Source: an uncultured Collinsella sp. (GTDB taxonomy: Bacteria; Actinomycetota; Coriobacteriia; Coriobacteriales; Coriobacteriaceae). Taken from it: a DNA stretch of 64,000 bases. The translations under genes and the position numbers were made by a program. The notes under the pieces are model-generated. The model was given only the letters and a program-made list of their open reading frames with translations, made no database searches and was not told the DNA's origin. Positions within the stretch are counted from its first letter, which is position 1; each line of letters starts with the position of its first letter. Shown piece by piece: positions 35,121 through 43,957 of the stretch. The DNA is taken from the NCBI GenBank assembly GCA_958437495.1, contig CAUBOH010000009.1:1-64000 (forward strand), given 5' to 3'.

Positions 35121-35158
35121 GCTAAGGCTGCGCTAAGGCGGCTGGCGGTGCGCTATCA
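35121..35158 (+). promoter_or_regulatory. Promoter and response-regulator direct repeat
   Basis: GCTAAGGC at 35121-35128 and 35132-35139 (eleven-base period) overlaps the -35 position of a TATCAT -10 box at 35153-35158. OmpR-family regulators bind such direct repeats, so autoregulation of the two-component operon is likely. Confidence 0.55.
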
Positions 35159-35203
35159 TCGGCGATATCGAAATCTGTATAGCCGCGCGCCAAAGGAACA
35201 ACT

Positions 35204-35893
35204 ATGAAGCTGATGCTTGCCGAGGACGAACCCGGCCTCTCCCGTGCCCTTACCGCGATTCTGCAACATAGCGACTACGAGGTCGACACCGCCCTCGACG
35301 GTCTGACGGCGCTCGAATATCTGCTCGCCAACGACTATGACGCCGCAATCCTGGACATCATGATGCCCGGCATGGATGGTATCGAGGTGCTCAAGCGCAC
35401 ACGTGAGGCCGGTAAACGCCTGCCCATCATCATGCTTACGGCCAAAAGCGAGGTATCCGATAAGGTCGAGGGCTTGGACGCTGGCGCCAACGATTACCTG
35501 ACTAAGCCGTTCGCCGCCAAGGAGCTGCTCGCTCGCATTCGTGCCATGACGCGTGCCGCGACGGCAATTGACGCCACGACGCTCAGTGTGGGCAACGTGC
35601 GCCTCGACACGGCGGCTTGCACGCTTATAGGTCCCTTGGGCGAGGAACACCTAGCCAATCGTGAGTTTCAGCTTATGGAGCTCTTTATGCGCAACGCCGG
35701 CACGCGCATGCCCACCGAGCGTCTGATGCTCGATGTTTGGGGCGAGGATGCGCCCGAAGGTGCCAACGTGGTGTGGGTCTATATCTCGTACCTGCGCAAA
35801 AAGCTGACGGCGCTGGGTGCCAACGTGGCCATCCGCGCATCGCGCAATCAGGGATATTCGCTCGAGGTTGTCGAGGGGGACGAGCAGGCGTGA
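35204..35893 (+). CDS. OmpR-family response regulator
   Basis: A 229-residue two-domain regulator. The receiver domain has the acidic pair in LMLAEDEPG, the phospho-acceptor Asp in AAILDIMMPGMDG (about residue 51), Thr in IIMLTAKSE and Lys in YLTKPF. The winged helix occupies about 130-225, with LANREFQLMELFMRNAGTRMPTERLMLDVWG. AAAGGAACAACT lies before the ATG. It overlaps the histidine kinase gene by four bases and starts an operon continuing into an ABC transporter, typical of antimicrobial-sensing systems. Confidence 0.93.
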   Translation: MKLMLAEDEPGLSRALTAILQHSDYEVDTALDGLTALEYLLANDYDAAILDIMMPGMDGIEVLKRTREAGKRLPIIMLTAKSEVSDKVEGLDAGANDYLTKPFAAKELLARIRAMTRAATAIDATTLSVGNVRLDTAACTLIGPLGEEHLANREFQLMELFMRNAGTRMPTERLMLDVWGEDAPEGANVVWVYISYLRKKLTALGANVAIRASRNQGYSLEVVEGDEQA

Positions 35894-37269
35894 GCGTACA
35901 CGCGTGGTGTAATCGCATGGCGGAACAGTTTCGTGCCGCCTCGAGCAGTACGGGGCGGGTAAATGCTGCTGACGCATTGGGCCGCCGCCTGCGTCGCAAG
36001 TTCATCCTGGTTGCCATGGGTGCTGTGACCGTGGTACTCACGCTCATCATTGCCGGCATCAACATCGTTAATTATTCGCATGTCTGTAAAATGGCCGATG
36101 CGCGCCTAGACTATATCCTGGCAGGCAAGGGCGGCATCGATTGGGAAGACGAGTCCAGGACCGATCCCGGCAATGGTGGGGACGCGAGCACCGGCATGGT
36201 TGCGGACGGCTATCGGGCGGGCGCTCGCGTGGGACATTTTGAAGGCATGACGGCGGAGTCCCCCTTCGACACGCGCTACTTTACGGTGGCGCTTGTCGAA
36301 GGGCAGGTGGTCGATGTCAATACCGCCCGCATTGCCGCGGTGGGCGCCAAGCGTGCCGCCCGTATTGCCATGGGGCTGGATTCCAAGGGCCTGACCTCTG
36401 GGTTTTCTGGTAACTACCGCTATACGACCACAGCTCAAGGCGAAAAGACCACCTATGTGTTCGTGGACTGTTCGCGCGAGCTTGCAAGTTTCCATTCGTT
36501 TTTGAGCGCGAGCGTGGCAATCAGCTGCATTGGCTGGCTGGCGGTGCTGGCAATTGTAACGGTCGCCTCGGCCGCCGTGATTCGACCGATGGTCGAGAGC
36601 TACAGCAAACAAAAGCGGTTCATTACCGATGCAAGCCACGAGATCAAGACGCCGCTCGCTGTGATCGATGCCGCGAACGAGGTGCAGGAAATTGAGGGCG
36701 GCGAGAGCGAGTGGACGCAGAGCATTCACGAGCAGGTCGCGCGGCTGACGGCGCTCACGGAGCGTCTGGTATTTTTGGCGCGCATGGACGAGGGCTCTGC
36801 CGGCTTTACCATGGCGTCGATCGATCTTTCGGAGGCCGTGGACAAGGCGGCGGCGCCGTTTGAGTCGGTGGCGGTTTCGCGCGGCAAGCGTCTGTCGATG
36901 TCGATTGCAAACGGCGTGAGGGCCCATGCCGATGCTGCGGCGGTGGCGCAGGTGGTTGAGTTGCTGCTGGACAACGCCACGCGTTATGCGAGCGAGGGCA
37001 GCGTGATCGAGCTGAGCCTGCGCGTCGTTTCGCGCGGTGCGGGCAAAGGCTCGGCAGAGCTTGTCGTATCGAACGCTGTAGACGAGTTGCCCGAAGGCGA
37101 CCTGGACCGATTGTTCGACCGCTTCTATCGTGCGGACGTGTCGCGCAGCTCCAAGACAGGCGGCTCGGGTGTGGGCCTATCCGTCGTGCGCGCCATCGCC
37201 GAGGCCCATGGCGGGTGCGCTTCTGTTTGCGGCAGCGGCAACCAGATCACCTTCACCGTCCGCTTCTAA
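35890..37269 (+). CDS. Sensor histidine kinase
   Basis: A 459-residue membrane kinase. Helices near residues 37-60 (KFILVAMGAVTVVLTLIIAGINIV) and about 205-230 flank an extracytoplasmic sensor of about 145 residues. The H-box FITDASHEIKTPLAVIDA carries the phosphorylated His. The N-box LLLDNATRYAS, the G1 box FDRFYRADVSRSSKTGGSGVGL and the G2-like stretch complete the ATPase. The start is taken as GTG at 35890, giving a GTGA overlap with the regulator stop after GAGGGGGA. An ATG at 35920 is possible. There is no HAMP domain of normal length between helix 2 and the H-box. Confidence 0.9.
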   Translation: MSVHAWCNRMAEQFRAASSSTGRVNAADALGRRLRRKFILVAMGAVTVVLTLIIAGINIVNYSHVCKMADARLDYILAGKGGIDWEDESRTDPGNGGDASTGMVADGYRAGARVGHFEGMTAESPFDTRYFTVALVEGQVVDVNTARIAAVGAKRAARIAMGLDSKGLTSGFSGNYRYTTTAQGEKTTYVFVDCSRELASFHSFLSASVAISCIGWLAVLAIVTVASAAVIRPMVESYSKQKRFITDASHEIKTPLAVIDAANEVQEIEGGESEWTQSIHEQVARLTALTERLVFLARMDEGSAGFTMASIDLSEAVDKAAAPFESVAVSRGKRLSMSIANGVRAHADAAAVAQVVELLLDNATRYASEGSVIELSLRVVSRGAGKGSAELVVSNAVDELPEGDLDRLFDRFYRADVSRSSKTGGSGVGLSVVRAIAEAHGGCASVCGSGNQITFTVRF

Positions 37270-37270
37270 A

Positions 37271-37307
37271 ACCTACCAAAATAAACCTGTCCCTTTTTGG
37301 TCGGTGG
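37271..37307. repeat. CCTACC hairpin, inverted copy of the GGGACAG family
   Basis: ACCTACCAAAATAAACCTGTCCC followed by TTTTTGGTCGGT is the reverse complement of the hairpins at 13394 and 40828. It lies inside the two-component/ABC operon, between kinase and ATPase genes. Confidence 0.7.
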
Positions 37308-37354
37308 GAAATGGGTAATACTAAGGAGTTATCCGACCAGATGGGAACCGATCG

Positions 37355-38056
37355 ATGGCTTATATCGAATTCAAAGACGTCATCAAGGCGTACGGCGAGG
37401 GCGATGCCCGCATTCACGCGCTCGACGGCGCGAGCTTTACCGTTGAGCGTGGCGAGCTTGCCATTATCCTGGGCGCTTCGGGTGCCGGCAAGACCACGGC
37501 GCTCAATATTCTGGGCGGCATGGACACGGTAACCTCCGGCACCGTAACGGTGGACGGGCGCGACGTGAGTTCCGCCAACGAGGCACAGCTCGTGGAATAC
37601 CGCCGCGCCGATGTTGGCTTTGTCTTCCAGTTCTACAATCTGGTCCCCAACCTGACGGCGCTCGAAAACGTCGAGCTCGCGGCGCAAATCTGCCCCGATT
37701 CGCTCGATGCCGAACAGACGCTTCGCCAGGTTGGCCTGGGTGAGCGCCTCGCCAACTTTCCGGCGCAGCTTTCGGGCGGCGAGCAGCAACGCGTGTCCAT
37801 CGCTCGCGCACTGGCCAAGAATCCCAAGCTGCTTCTATGCGACGAGCCCACGGGCGCACTCGACTACAAAACCGGCAAGCAGATCTTGCAGTTGCTACAG
37901 GACACCTGTCGCAAGCAGGGCATTACGGTCATCATCATCACGCACAACTCCGCGCTCGCGCCCATGGCCGATCGCCTGATTCGCTTTAAGAATGGTCGCG
38001 TGGAGAGCGAGACGGTCCAGCAAAATCCCGTGCCTATCGAGACGATCGAGTGGTAG
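37355..38056 (+). CDS. ABC transporter ATP-binding protein (MacB/LolD-like)
   Basis: A 233-residue ATPase partnering the large permease downstream. Walker A is GASGAGKTT, the Q-loop is in GFVFQFYNLVPNLTALENV, the signature is LSGGEQQRVSIARAL, Walker B is LLLCDEPTGALD and the H-loop is ITHNSA. The NLVPNLTA segment is typical of transporters with FtsX-like permeases. The start at 37355 has only a weak GGGAACC upstream; AAGGAG occurs further up at 37323. Belongs to the two-component operon, so it is probably induced by the signal that the kinase senses. Confidence 0.92.
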   Translation: MAYIEFKDVIKAYGEGDARIHALDGASFTVERGELAIILGASGAGKTTALNILGGMDTVTSGTVTVDGRDVSSANEAQLVEYRRADVGFVFQFYNLVPNLTALENVELAAQICPDSLDAEQTLRQVGLGERLANFPAQLSGGEQQRVSIARALAKNPKLLLCDEPTGALDYKTGKQILQLLQDTCRKQGITVIIITHNSALAPMADRLIRFKNGRVESETVQQNPVPIETIEW

Positions 38057-38061
38057 CGCCC

Positions 38062-40827
38062 ATGGACCAGGACCGCCAAAACAGCCAAAACCACGATATG
38101 GAGCACGCGGGTTGCGACCGGGAGTTCGCGACCTACCGTACTGCCCAAAGCTCAAACGATATGGTGCCGATGGTTTTTCGCCGTGGCATCTACCGCACAA
38201 TCCGAGGCAGTCTTAAGCGCTTCTTGTCCATCGTGGTCATCACCGCGCTCGGCGTGAGCGTGATGTGCGGCCTTAAGGCGGGCTGCGAGGACCTGTGCGA
38301 TTCGGTCGACGCCTATTTTGATCAGCAGAATGTCTATGACATTAACGTGCAGTCGACCTATGGCCTTACGCGCGACGATCTTGCGGCCATTCAGGAGGTC
38401 GACGGCGTCGAGACGGCCGAGGGCATCTACACCGAGACCGCCTACACCGCCGTGGGCACAACGCGCGAGCGTGTGGTCGTGCAGAGTCTTTCCAAGGAGA
38501 ATATCGATCAACCGGTGCTGGTGAACGGCGATTTGCCCGAGAGCGCCGATGAGGTCGCGGTGACTTCGAAGTTCCTGAAGGCTTCGGGCAAAAAGCTCGG
38601 CGATACGGTGAGTTTTGCCGCCAATGACGCAAGCTCGTCGAACCAAAGTGCCAAGGATCAGTTTGCCGCGGGCGATTACACCATTACGGCCGAGGTCCTC
38701 GATCCTACCGACGTGAGCTCCGACTCGACGGTCAACGCCTTCCGTGCCGCCTCGGCCGCGGACTACAAGTTCTACGTGAGCGAGGATGCCGCGACGTCGT
38801 CGTCCTATTCCGCGATCCACGTGGTCGTCGAGGGAGCCAAGGATCTCAACTCATATTCCGATGCCTACACGGCAAGGATTAACGAGGTCAAGGGCAGTAT
38901 CGAGAAGATCCGCGAGGAGCGTGAGAAGGCGCGCGCTCAGGAGTTGACGGTCGACACGCCGGCAAGCTTGGATGCGGCCGAGCGCCAGGCGAATATGGTC
39001 TTTGGGATCGAGCAGGACAACATCGACCGTATGGCCGAGGGCAGTGAGGAGCGCGTCCAGGCTCAGGCCGAGTTGGACCAGCGCCGCGCCGCCGCCGATC
39101 AGCAATTCGCCGATGCCCGCGCCGAGCTTTTCGATCTAGGCGAATGCACGTGGTACATCCAGGACCGCGGCAATATTGCAAGCTACTCGAGCGTGGAGAG
39201 CGATAGCTCGTCAATTGAGGCCATTGCCACGGTGTTCCCGTTCATCTTCTTTATCGTCGCCGTGCTCATCAGCCTTACCACCGCCACGCGCATGGTCGAG
39301 GAGGAGCGCACGCTCATTGGCCTGTACAAGGCGCTCGGCTATTCACGCGGGCGTATCCTGTCCAAATATGTGGACTACTCGCTGTGGGCGTGTCTGATCG
39401 GTGGCGTGCTCGGCAATATTATCGGTTTTGTGGGTCTGCCGCTGTTCCTGTTTACGGTGTTCGACGACATGTACTCGCTGCCCCAGATGCTACTTTCGTA
39501 CGACATCGTGTCATCACTCGTGTCGGTAGCGTTGTTTGCCGTGGGCGTAGTGGGCGCCACGATTATCGCCTGCCGCCACGAGATGGCCGAGACCCCAGCC
39601 TCGCTCATGCGCCCCAAGGCCCCGCGCGCCGGCTCGCGCATTCTGCTCGAGCGCATCGGCTTTATCTGGCACCGCATGGGCTTTTTGAACAAGGTGGCAG
39701 CGCGTAACCTGTTCCGCTACAAAAAGCGTGCCTTTATGACCGTCTTCGGTATCGCCGGCTGCACGGCGCTCGTGATCTGCGGCATGGGCATTCGTGATAC
39801 GTCGGTCGCGCTGTCGCCCAAGCAGTACGGGCATATCACGCGCTACGATCTGCTAGCAGTCGCCAATCCCGACGATTTTACGCAGACATGTGCGGCGCTA
39901 GAGGAACGCAGCACGGCCAAAGATTCCAACGTGACGGTGACCTCGACGCTACCGATTATGACCGACAACGTCACCTTTACATTTGGCGGCAAGAGCGAGA
40001 CTGTGCAGCTGATCGTGGTGCCCGATGACCGCACCGGCGACTTGGATGACTACGTGTGCCTGGAGGACGAGTCCAAAGAGCCTCTCTCCTTGCGCGACGG
40101 GGACGTGTATCTGAGCAAGAGCTCTCAGCTGGTGCTGGGGATCAAACCGGGTGACACGGCGCAGGTCCAGGATTCGTCGCTCAGCGTCGCCAAGGTCAAG
40201 GTCAGCGACATCTCGCTCAACTATCTGGGCAACACGCTTTATATGACGCAGAGCACCTATGAGCGTGCGTTCGGTCGAAGTACACGCCTTAACGGTATCT
40301 TTGTGCTGCTTAAGGGCTCGTCTTCTGACCAGATTGCGTTTAGCAAGAAGCTTAAGAGTGACGGTTGGCTCACGATTTCGAGTACGGCCGAGCATTGGGA
40401 AAACTATGAGGCGAACTTTGCGATTATCAATTCAGTCGTGGTGCTTGTGACCTTTATGGCGGCGTGCCTGTCGTTTGTGGTGGTGTTTACGCTGTCTAAT
40501 ACGAATATTTCGGAGCGCGAACGCGAGCTGGCGACCATCAAGGTGCTGGGCTTCCGCCGTGGCGAGGTGCATCACTACGTCAACAAGGAGACGTTGATTT
40601 TGACGGCGATTGGCACCGCACTGGGCGTGCCGCTGGGTGGCCTGCTTGCCGAGAGCTTTACGTACATCCTGCAGATGCCGTCGCTGTATTTTGACGTCGA
40701 AGTCGAGCCGCTGAGTTATGTGCTCGCCGTAGTGCTTTCCTTTGTCTTTACGTTTATCGTCAACCTCGTCACCAACCGAACGCTCAACAAGATCGACATG
40801 GTCGGCGCCCTCAAGAGCGCCGAGTAG
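38062..40827 (+). CDS. Large FtsX-like ABC transporter permease
   Basis: A 921-residue permease built of two FtsX/MacB-type repeats. An N-terminal helix after RGSLKRFLSIVVITALGVSVMCG is followed by an external domain of about 330 residues. That domain includes a Glu/Arg/Gln-rich coiled coil (about residues 275-350, IEKIREEREKARAQEL). Then come three helices, a linker, and a second repeat starting near FRYKKRAFMTVFGIAGCTALVICG with its own external domain and three final helices. The architecture matches permeases of antimicrobial or lipoprotein-release transporters of Firmicutes and Actinobacteria. The start is taken as ATG at 38062; a GTG at 38050 would overlap the ATPase stop. Confidence 0.85.
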   Translation: MDQDRQNSQNHDMEHAGCDREFATYRTAQSSNDMVPMVFRRGIYRTIRGSLKRFLSIVVITALGVSVMCGLKAGCEDLCDSVDAYFDQQNVYDINVQSTYGLTRDDLAAIQEVDGVETAEGIYTETAYTAVGTTRERVVVQSLSKENIDQPVLVNGDLPESADEVAVTSKFLKASGKKLGDTVSFAANDASSSNQSAKDQFAAGDYTITAEVLDPTDVSSDSTVNAFRAASAADYKFYVSEDAATSSSYSAIHVVVEGAKDLNSYSDAYTARINEVKGSIEKIREEREKARAQELTVDTPASLDAAERQANMVFGIEQDNIDRMAEGSEERVQAQAELDQRRAAADQQFADARAELFDLGECTWYIQDRGNIASYSSVESDSSSIEAIATVFPFIFFIVAVLISLTTATRMVEEERTLIGLYKALGYSRGRILSKYVDYSLWACLIGGVLGNIIGFVGLPLFLFTVFDDMYSLPQMLLSYDIVSSLVSVALFAVGVVGATIIACRHEMAETPASLMRPKAPRAGSRILLERIGFIWHRMGFLNKVAARNLFRYKKRAFMTVFGIAGCTALVICGMGIRDTSVALSPKQYGHITRYDLLAVANPDDFTQTCAALEERSTAKDSNVTVTSTLPIMTDNVTFTFGGKSETVQLIVVPDDRTGDLDDYVCLEDESKEPLSLRDGDVYLSKSSQLVLGIKPGDTAQVQDSSLSVAKVKVSDISLNYLGNTLYMTQSTYERAFGRSTRLNGIFVLLKGSSSDQIAFSKKLKSDGWLTISSTAEHWENYEANFAIINSVVVLVTFMAACLSFVVVFTLSNTNISERERELATIKVLGFRRGEVHHYVNKETLILTAIGTALGVPLGGLLAESFTYILQMPSLYFDVEVEPLSYVLAVVLSFVFTFIVNLVTNRTLNKIDMVGALKSAE

Positions 40828-40875
40828 CCTGCCAAAAAGGGACAGGTTTATTTTGGCAGGTTTTATCTGGTCAAA
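40828..40875. repeat. CCTGCC...GGCAGG hairpin with GGGACAG loop
   Basis: CCTGCCAAAA / TTTTGGCAGG with loop AGGGACAGGTTTA and tail TTTATCTGGTCAAACG, immediately after the permease stop. It may serve as the operon terminator. Confidence 0.8.
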
Positions 40876-41068
40876 CGCCGGACAACCATTAGGTGGCCCG
40901 GCGTTTGACCCGTTTTGCTGGGGATGTCTGTCGTTCAGCATCTCAACGTACTGGCCGATGAGCTTTTCCATTTGCCTTTCATTTTATTTGGTTTTCGCTC
41001 GCAGGCGTGGATGAGAGGCTCTCTTTAGCCTTCGAGATTGGGCTTGAATGGGTCGTATGCCACAAAAC

Positions 41069-41208
41069 GGGCCTATCTACTACGTTTGCTACCACACCCT
41101 CGACCATGACAAAGATTGTGAAATTAAAACCGCAGGTAGAGGGCTTGTCAGTTTTCGGAAAAGGCGGGTATGGTCGGCCCTCTCGAGTTAAACGTAGTAA
41201 ATGGGCCC
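41069..41208. repeat. Long palindrome, copy G (imperfect)
   Basis: GGGCCTATCTACTACGTTT pairs with AAACGTAGTAAATGGGCCC. The inside includes CCTCGACCATG, the same junction as in copy C, so this is probably a decayed member of the nested-palindrome family. Confidence 0.6.
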
Positions 41209-41271
41209 TTTTCTTGGCGCGCGGTCAGCTCAATGCTAATCTCCGCGCCGGAACTGACCCAGTTGTTTGTA

Positions 41272-41338
41272 AGTTGCGGTGATATACGGACTGTTTGGCG
41301 CTTTGGAGCCTCAAAACAGTCCCTATTTCACCGCAACT
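41272..41338. repeat. AGTTGCGGTG palindrome, copy 2
   Basis: Terminal AGTTGCGGTG / CACCGCAACT with inner arms GGACTGTTT / AAACAGTCC that differ from the other copies but still pair. Confidence 0.75.
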
Positions 41339-41383
41339 TAGGAGAAGGGCGGGGGTGGTTGGGTGCTGGTGGGTCGGAGCGTG

Positions 41384-42304
41384 TTAAGCCTGTTTGCGGC
41401 ACTTCCATTGTTTGCGACACCAGCGCATGAGCGCCTTTACGATGGGAATCGTGATGAGGATGATCCATGCAGGATGGGGCTGTCCCAAACAGAGCCACAT
41501 GTAGAGGAACCAAGCGATGGCGGCTGCCGGGTAGATGACCTCGATCAGCTTAGACAGGTGGCGCCGATCGATAAAGTCACCAATCGCGTAGTAGACGGGA
41601 ACCAAAAAGACGAGGAAAAGCCCCATGCCCCATGTGCCGTAGATAATGCCGAGCACCAGATAGGCGAAAGCGACGAGTGCGGGAAAGGGGAACTTGTTCC
41701 AAGCGCGTCCAATCTTGGTGCGGAAGTGCTTGCCATGATGGTCGAGCTTGTCGTGTGCTTCCTTCCAGCTGGAAAACGTCTCGCCGTCGATGGTGACGGT
41801 GCCGTCGTCATTGGTGCGCACGCTATGTCCATCGTCCTCAAGCGTATCGATATGCACGCCACCCGGCCCCACATGTACCTCTTCGCCCTTGCGCTCGTTG
41901 ATCACATGGATGCCGCTCCAGCCAACATGGACTTCCTCGCCTTTATTGGGATCAATGACGTGGATACCGCGCGCGAGGGAAATATCGACAAGTGGTTTGT
42001 CGCCGCAATCGGCGTGCTCGGCAGAATCCTCAGCCTCGTCAGCCACATCCGCCGTCTCGGTGTCGGCGCTACCGTCCTTCAGGTCGTCGGCATCGTTGGC
42101 CGCCTCCCCATACAGCAGCTCGTCCAACGACACGTCATACAGCGCGGCGAGCGCAATGAGGTTATCGGTATCGGGTGAGGACTCGCTGCGCTCCCATTTA
42201 CTAACAGCCTGGCGGCTTACGCCCAGCTGGGCAGCAAGCGCCTCCTGAGAAAGGCCGGCAGCTTTACGGCGATCGACGAGGCGCTGTGCCATCGCAAGAT
42301 CCAT
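41384..42304 (-). CDS. XRE-family regulator fused to a repeat region and membrane helices
   Basis: A 306-residue protein. Residues 1-60 are a Cro/CI-type helix-turn-helix (LSQEALAAQLGVSRQAVSKWERSE). An acidic linker (to about 110) leads to a short beta-like repeat, GIHVIDPNKGEEVHVG then GIHVINERKGEEVHVG then GGVHIDT. A hydrophilic part follows, and about three helices near the C-terminus (PALVAFAYLVLGIIYGTWGMG, VPVYYAIGDFI, AAAIAWFLYMWLCLG). It is thus a membrane-bound DNA-binding protein, a layout known in some Firmicutes regulators of unknown signal. AAAGGAACCACC precedes the ATG at 42304. No partner gene adjoins. Confidence 0.85.
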   Translation of the reverse strand: MDLAMAQRLVDRRKAAGLSQEALAAQLGVSRQAVSKWERSESSPDTDNLIALAALYDVSLDELLYGEAANDADDLKDGSADTETADVADEAEDSAEHADCGDKPLVDISLARGIHVIDPNKGEEVHVGWSGIHVINERKGEEVHVGPGGVHIDTLEDDGHSVRTNDDGTVTIDGETFSSWKEAHDKLDHHGKHFRTKIGRAWNKFPFPALVAFAYLVLGIIYGTWGMGLFLVFLVPVYYAIGDFIDRRHLSKLIEVIYPAAAIAWFLYMWLCLGQPHPAWIILITIPIVKALMRWCRKQWKCRKQA

Positions 42305-42489
42305 GGTGGTTCCTTTCGTTTGATGGTCGAATCGAATGAGCCGAGTATGCCGAGAACAACCGGTAGCGACCACCATTTCTAGTTAGAATCTGCCCCAACC
42401 CTACCGCAACTACCGGTAGCAATCCCTAACGACCAGCCATTTCAGGACAAATGTCAGTGCAAGTAGCAGCCAAGAGCCCCCACTCAGTA

Positions 42490-42556
42490 AGTTGCGGTGG
42501 AATAGTTTCTAAATTCAGCCATTTGCGGACTAAGCAGGAACTATTTCACCGCAACT
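42490..42556. repeat. AGTTGCGGTG palindrome, copy 3
   Basis: AGTTGCGGTGGAATAGTTTC at the left pairs with GAACTATTTCACCGCAACT at the right. It lies in the 433-bp gap 42305-42737, which otherwise shows only palindrome F. Confidence 0.8.
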
Positions 42557-42617
42557 CAATTCCAGCCCAGGCACCCGCAGCAAGAAGACGAATAGCCCCG
42601 GCGAGTATGTAAACGCA

Positions 42618-42714
42618 GGGCCCTCCGACCCCGCCCGACGATTTCGATTGGCGACCTTTGACGGAGTCAAGGGAGGAGCCAAATCGAAATACGTCGGGCG
42701 GGGCCGGAGGGCCC
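42618..42714. repeat. Long palindrome, copy F
   Basis: The arms GGGCCCTCCGACCCCGCCCGACG / CGTCGGGCGGGGCCGGAGGGCCC are shown here only by position; the inner pairs are ATTTCGATT / AATCGAAAT. It follows the phosphofructokinase stop on that gene's strand. The conserved junction of copies A-E is not obvious. Confidence 0.7.
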
Positions 42715-42737
42715 GATGGGATGGATTTCGGCCGAGG

Positions 42738-43817
42738 CTATTCGTCGCCGAAGCTGATGCCCAACGCCTTGGCCTCGCGCACCAGATCGCTTTGGGGATC
42801 GACATACTTGAGCTTGCCGGCGACATCCTTGAGCGGAATGTGGCACATCTTGCCGTCACGCAGGGCAATCATGTAGCCAAACTCGCCGCGTAGGCAGCCG
42901 AGTGCTGCCTCGACGCCGCACTGGGTCGCAAAGATGCGGTCCTGGGCGTCGGGCTGACCGCCGCGCTGCGTGTGGCCGGGGATGGCGACGCGGGTCTCGC
43001 GACCGGTCTTGGCCTCAATCTCCTTGGCGATGTCGTAGACGATCGACGGGCTCGTGCGCTCGGCAAGCTTCTTCTTGTATTCCTTCTTGGACAGCGCCGC
43101 GTCCTCCTTGGAGATAGCGCCCTCGGCGACGGCCACGATGGTAAAACGGCTGCCGGTCTCCATGCGATGCTCGATGGTCTTGATGACGTTGTCCATGTCG
43201 TAGGGGATCTCGGGGATCAGGATGACGTCCGCACCGCCCGCGACGCCGGCATACAGCGGAATCCAGCCAACCTTGTGACCCATGATCTCGATAACAAACA
43301 CGCGACCGTGGCTCGAAGCGGTGGTGTGAATGTCGTCGATGCACTTGGTGGCGACGTCGATGGCGCTTGTAAAACCAAACGTCATTTCGGTGCCCCAGGT
43401 GTCGTTATCGATGGTCTTGGGCAGGGCGATAACGTTGAGGCCCTCTTCGCGCAGACGGTTGGCGGTCTTGGTGGAGCCGTTGCCGCCCAGCATAAACAGA
43501 CAGTCGAGCTGTAGCTTGTGATAGGTGTGGACCATCGCGGGCACCTTCTCGACACCGTCGGCCTCGGGAATGTCCAGGCGCTTGAACGGCGTGCGGCTCG
43601 TGCCCAGGATGGTGCCGCCACGGGTGAGGATGCCGCTAAAATCGGCGGGCGTCATGACGCGGAACCTGCTGTAGATAAGGCCCTGGTAGCCGTCCTCAAA
43701 ACCATAGATCTCAATTGGCTCTTCGCTATTGGTCATAAGCGTTTTGACAATGCCGCGCATGGTGGCGTTGAGCGCCTGGCAGTCGCCGCCACTGGTAAGA
43801 AGACCGATCCTGAGCAT
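42738..43817 (-). CDS. pfkA: 6-phosphofructokinase (group III type)
   Basis: A 359-residue glycolytic kinase phosphorylating fructose 6-phosphate. The N-terminus LLTSGGDCQALNATMRG, the segment LGGNGSTKTANRL, PKTIDNDTWG with the catalytic Asp, and GHTQRGGQPDAQDR are visible. Gly in GGNGS (the residue-104 position) predicts ATP rather than pyrophosphate as donor. Lys in PKTIDND is the PPi-type residue, a mixture typical of actinobacterial group III enzymes. The Asp usual in GGDGS is replaced by Asn. GGAAGGATTCATC precedes the ATG. It is a single gene. Confidence 0.93.
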   Translation of the reverse strand: MLRIGLLTSGGDCQALNATMRGIVKTLMTNSEEPIEIYGFEDGYQGLIYSRFRVMTPADFSGILTRGGTILGTSRTPFKRLDIPEADGVEKVPAMVHTYHKLQLDCLFMLGGNGSTKTANRLREEGLNVIALPKTIDNDTWGTEMTFGFTSAIDVATKCIDDIHTTASSHGRVFVIEIMGHKVGWIPLYAGVAGGADVILIPEIPYDMDNVIKTIEHRMETGSRFTIVAVAEGAISKEDAALSKKEYKKKLAERTSPSIVYDIAKEIEAKTGRETRVAIPGHTQRGGQPDAQDRIFATQCGVEAALGCLRGEFGYMIALRDGKMCHIPLKDVAGKLKYVDPQSDLVREAKALGISFGDE

Positions 43818-43855
43818 GATGAATCCTTCCGGGCAAGTTATAACATGCGCATAAG

Positions 43856-43888
43856 TTTACCCCCGCACACTGTTGATACGGGGGTAAA
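43856..43888 (-). terminator. Hairpin between the C45-type hydrolase and pfkA
   Basis: TTTACCCCCG / CGGGGGTAAA around a 13-base loop. On the minus strand it follows the hydrolase gene by about 70 bases. The T-run is weak, so an operator is an alternative. Confidence 0.45.
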
Positions 43889-43957
43889 ACGTGTTAGCTC
43901 AAGCGTATAGAAATGTAAACAACGTTAGGCGAGCGTAAGGTCGACAGGCCTGGCTCC

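Larger units (their letters stand above)
40876..41383. other. Intergenic region with two palindromes
   Basis: About 500 bases without a convincing gene. It contains the imperfect long palindrome at 41069-41208 and the AGTTGCGGTG palindrome at 41272-41338. The short open frames on both strands lack RBS and domain character. Confidence 0.5.

Noticed and set aside
37323..37341. Start of the ATPase gene at the ATG at 37341, which has the better RBS
   Set aside because: That ATG is in another frame. The ATPase frame begins at 37355. A short leader peptide using the AAGGAG is conceivable but unsupported.
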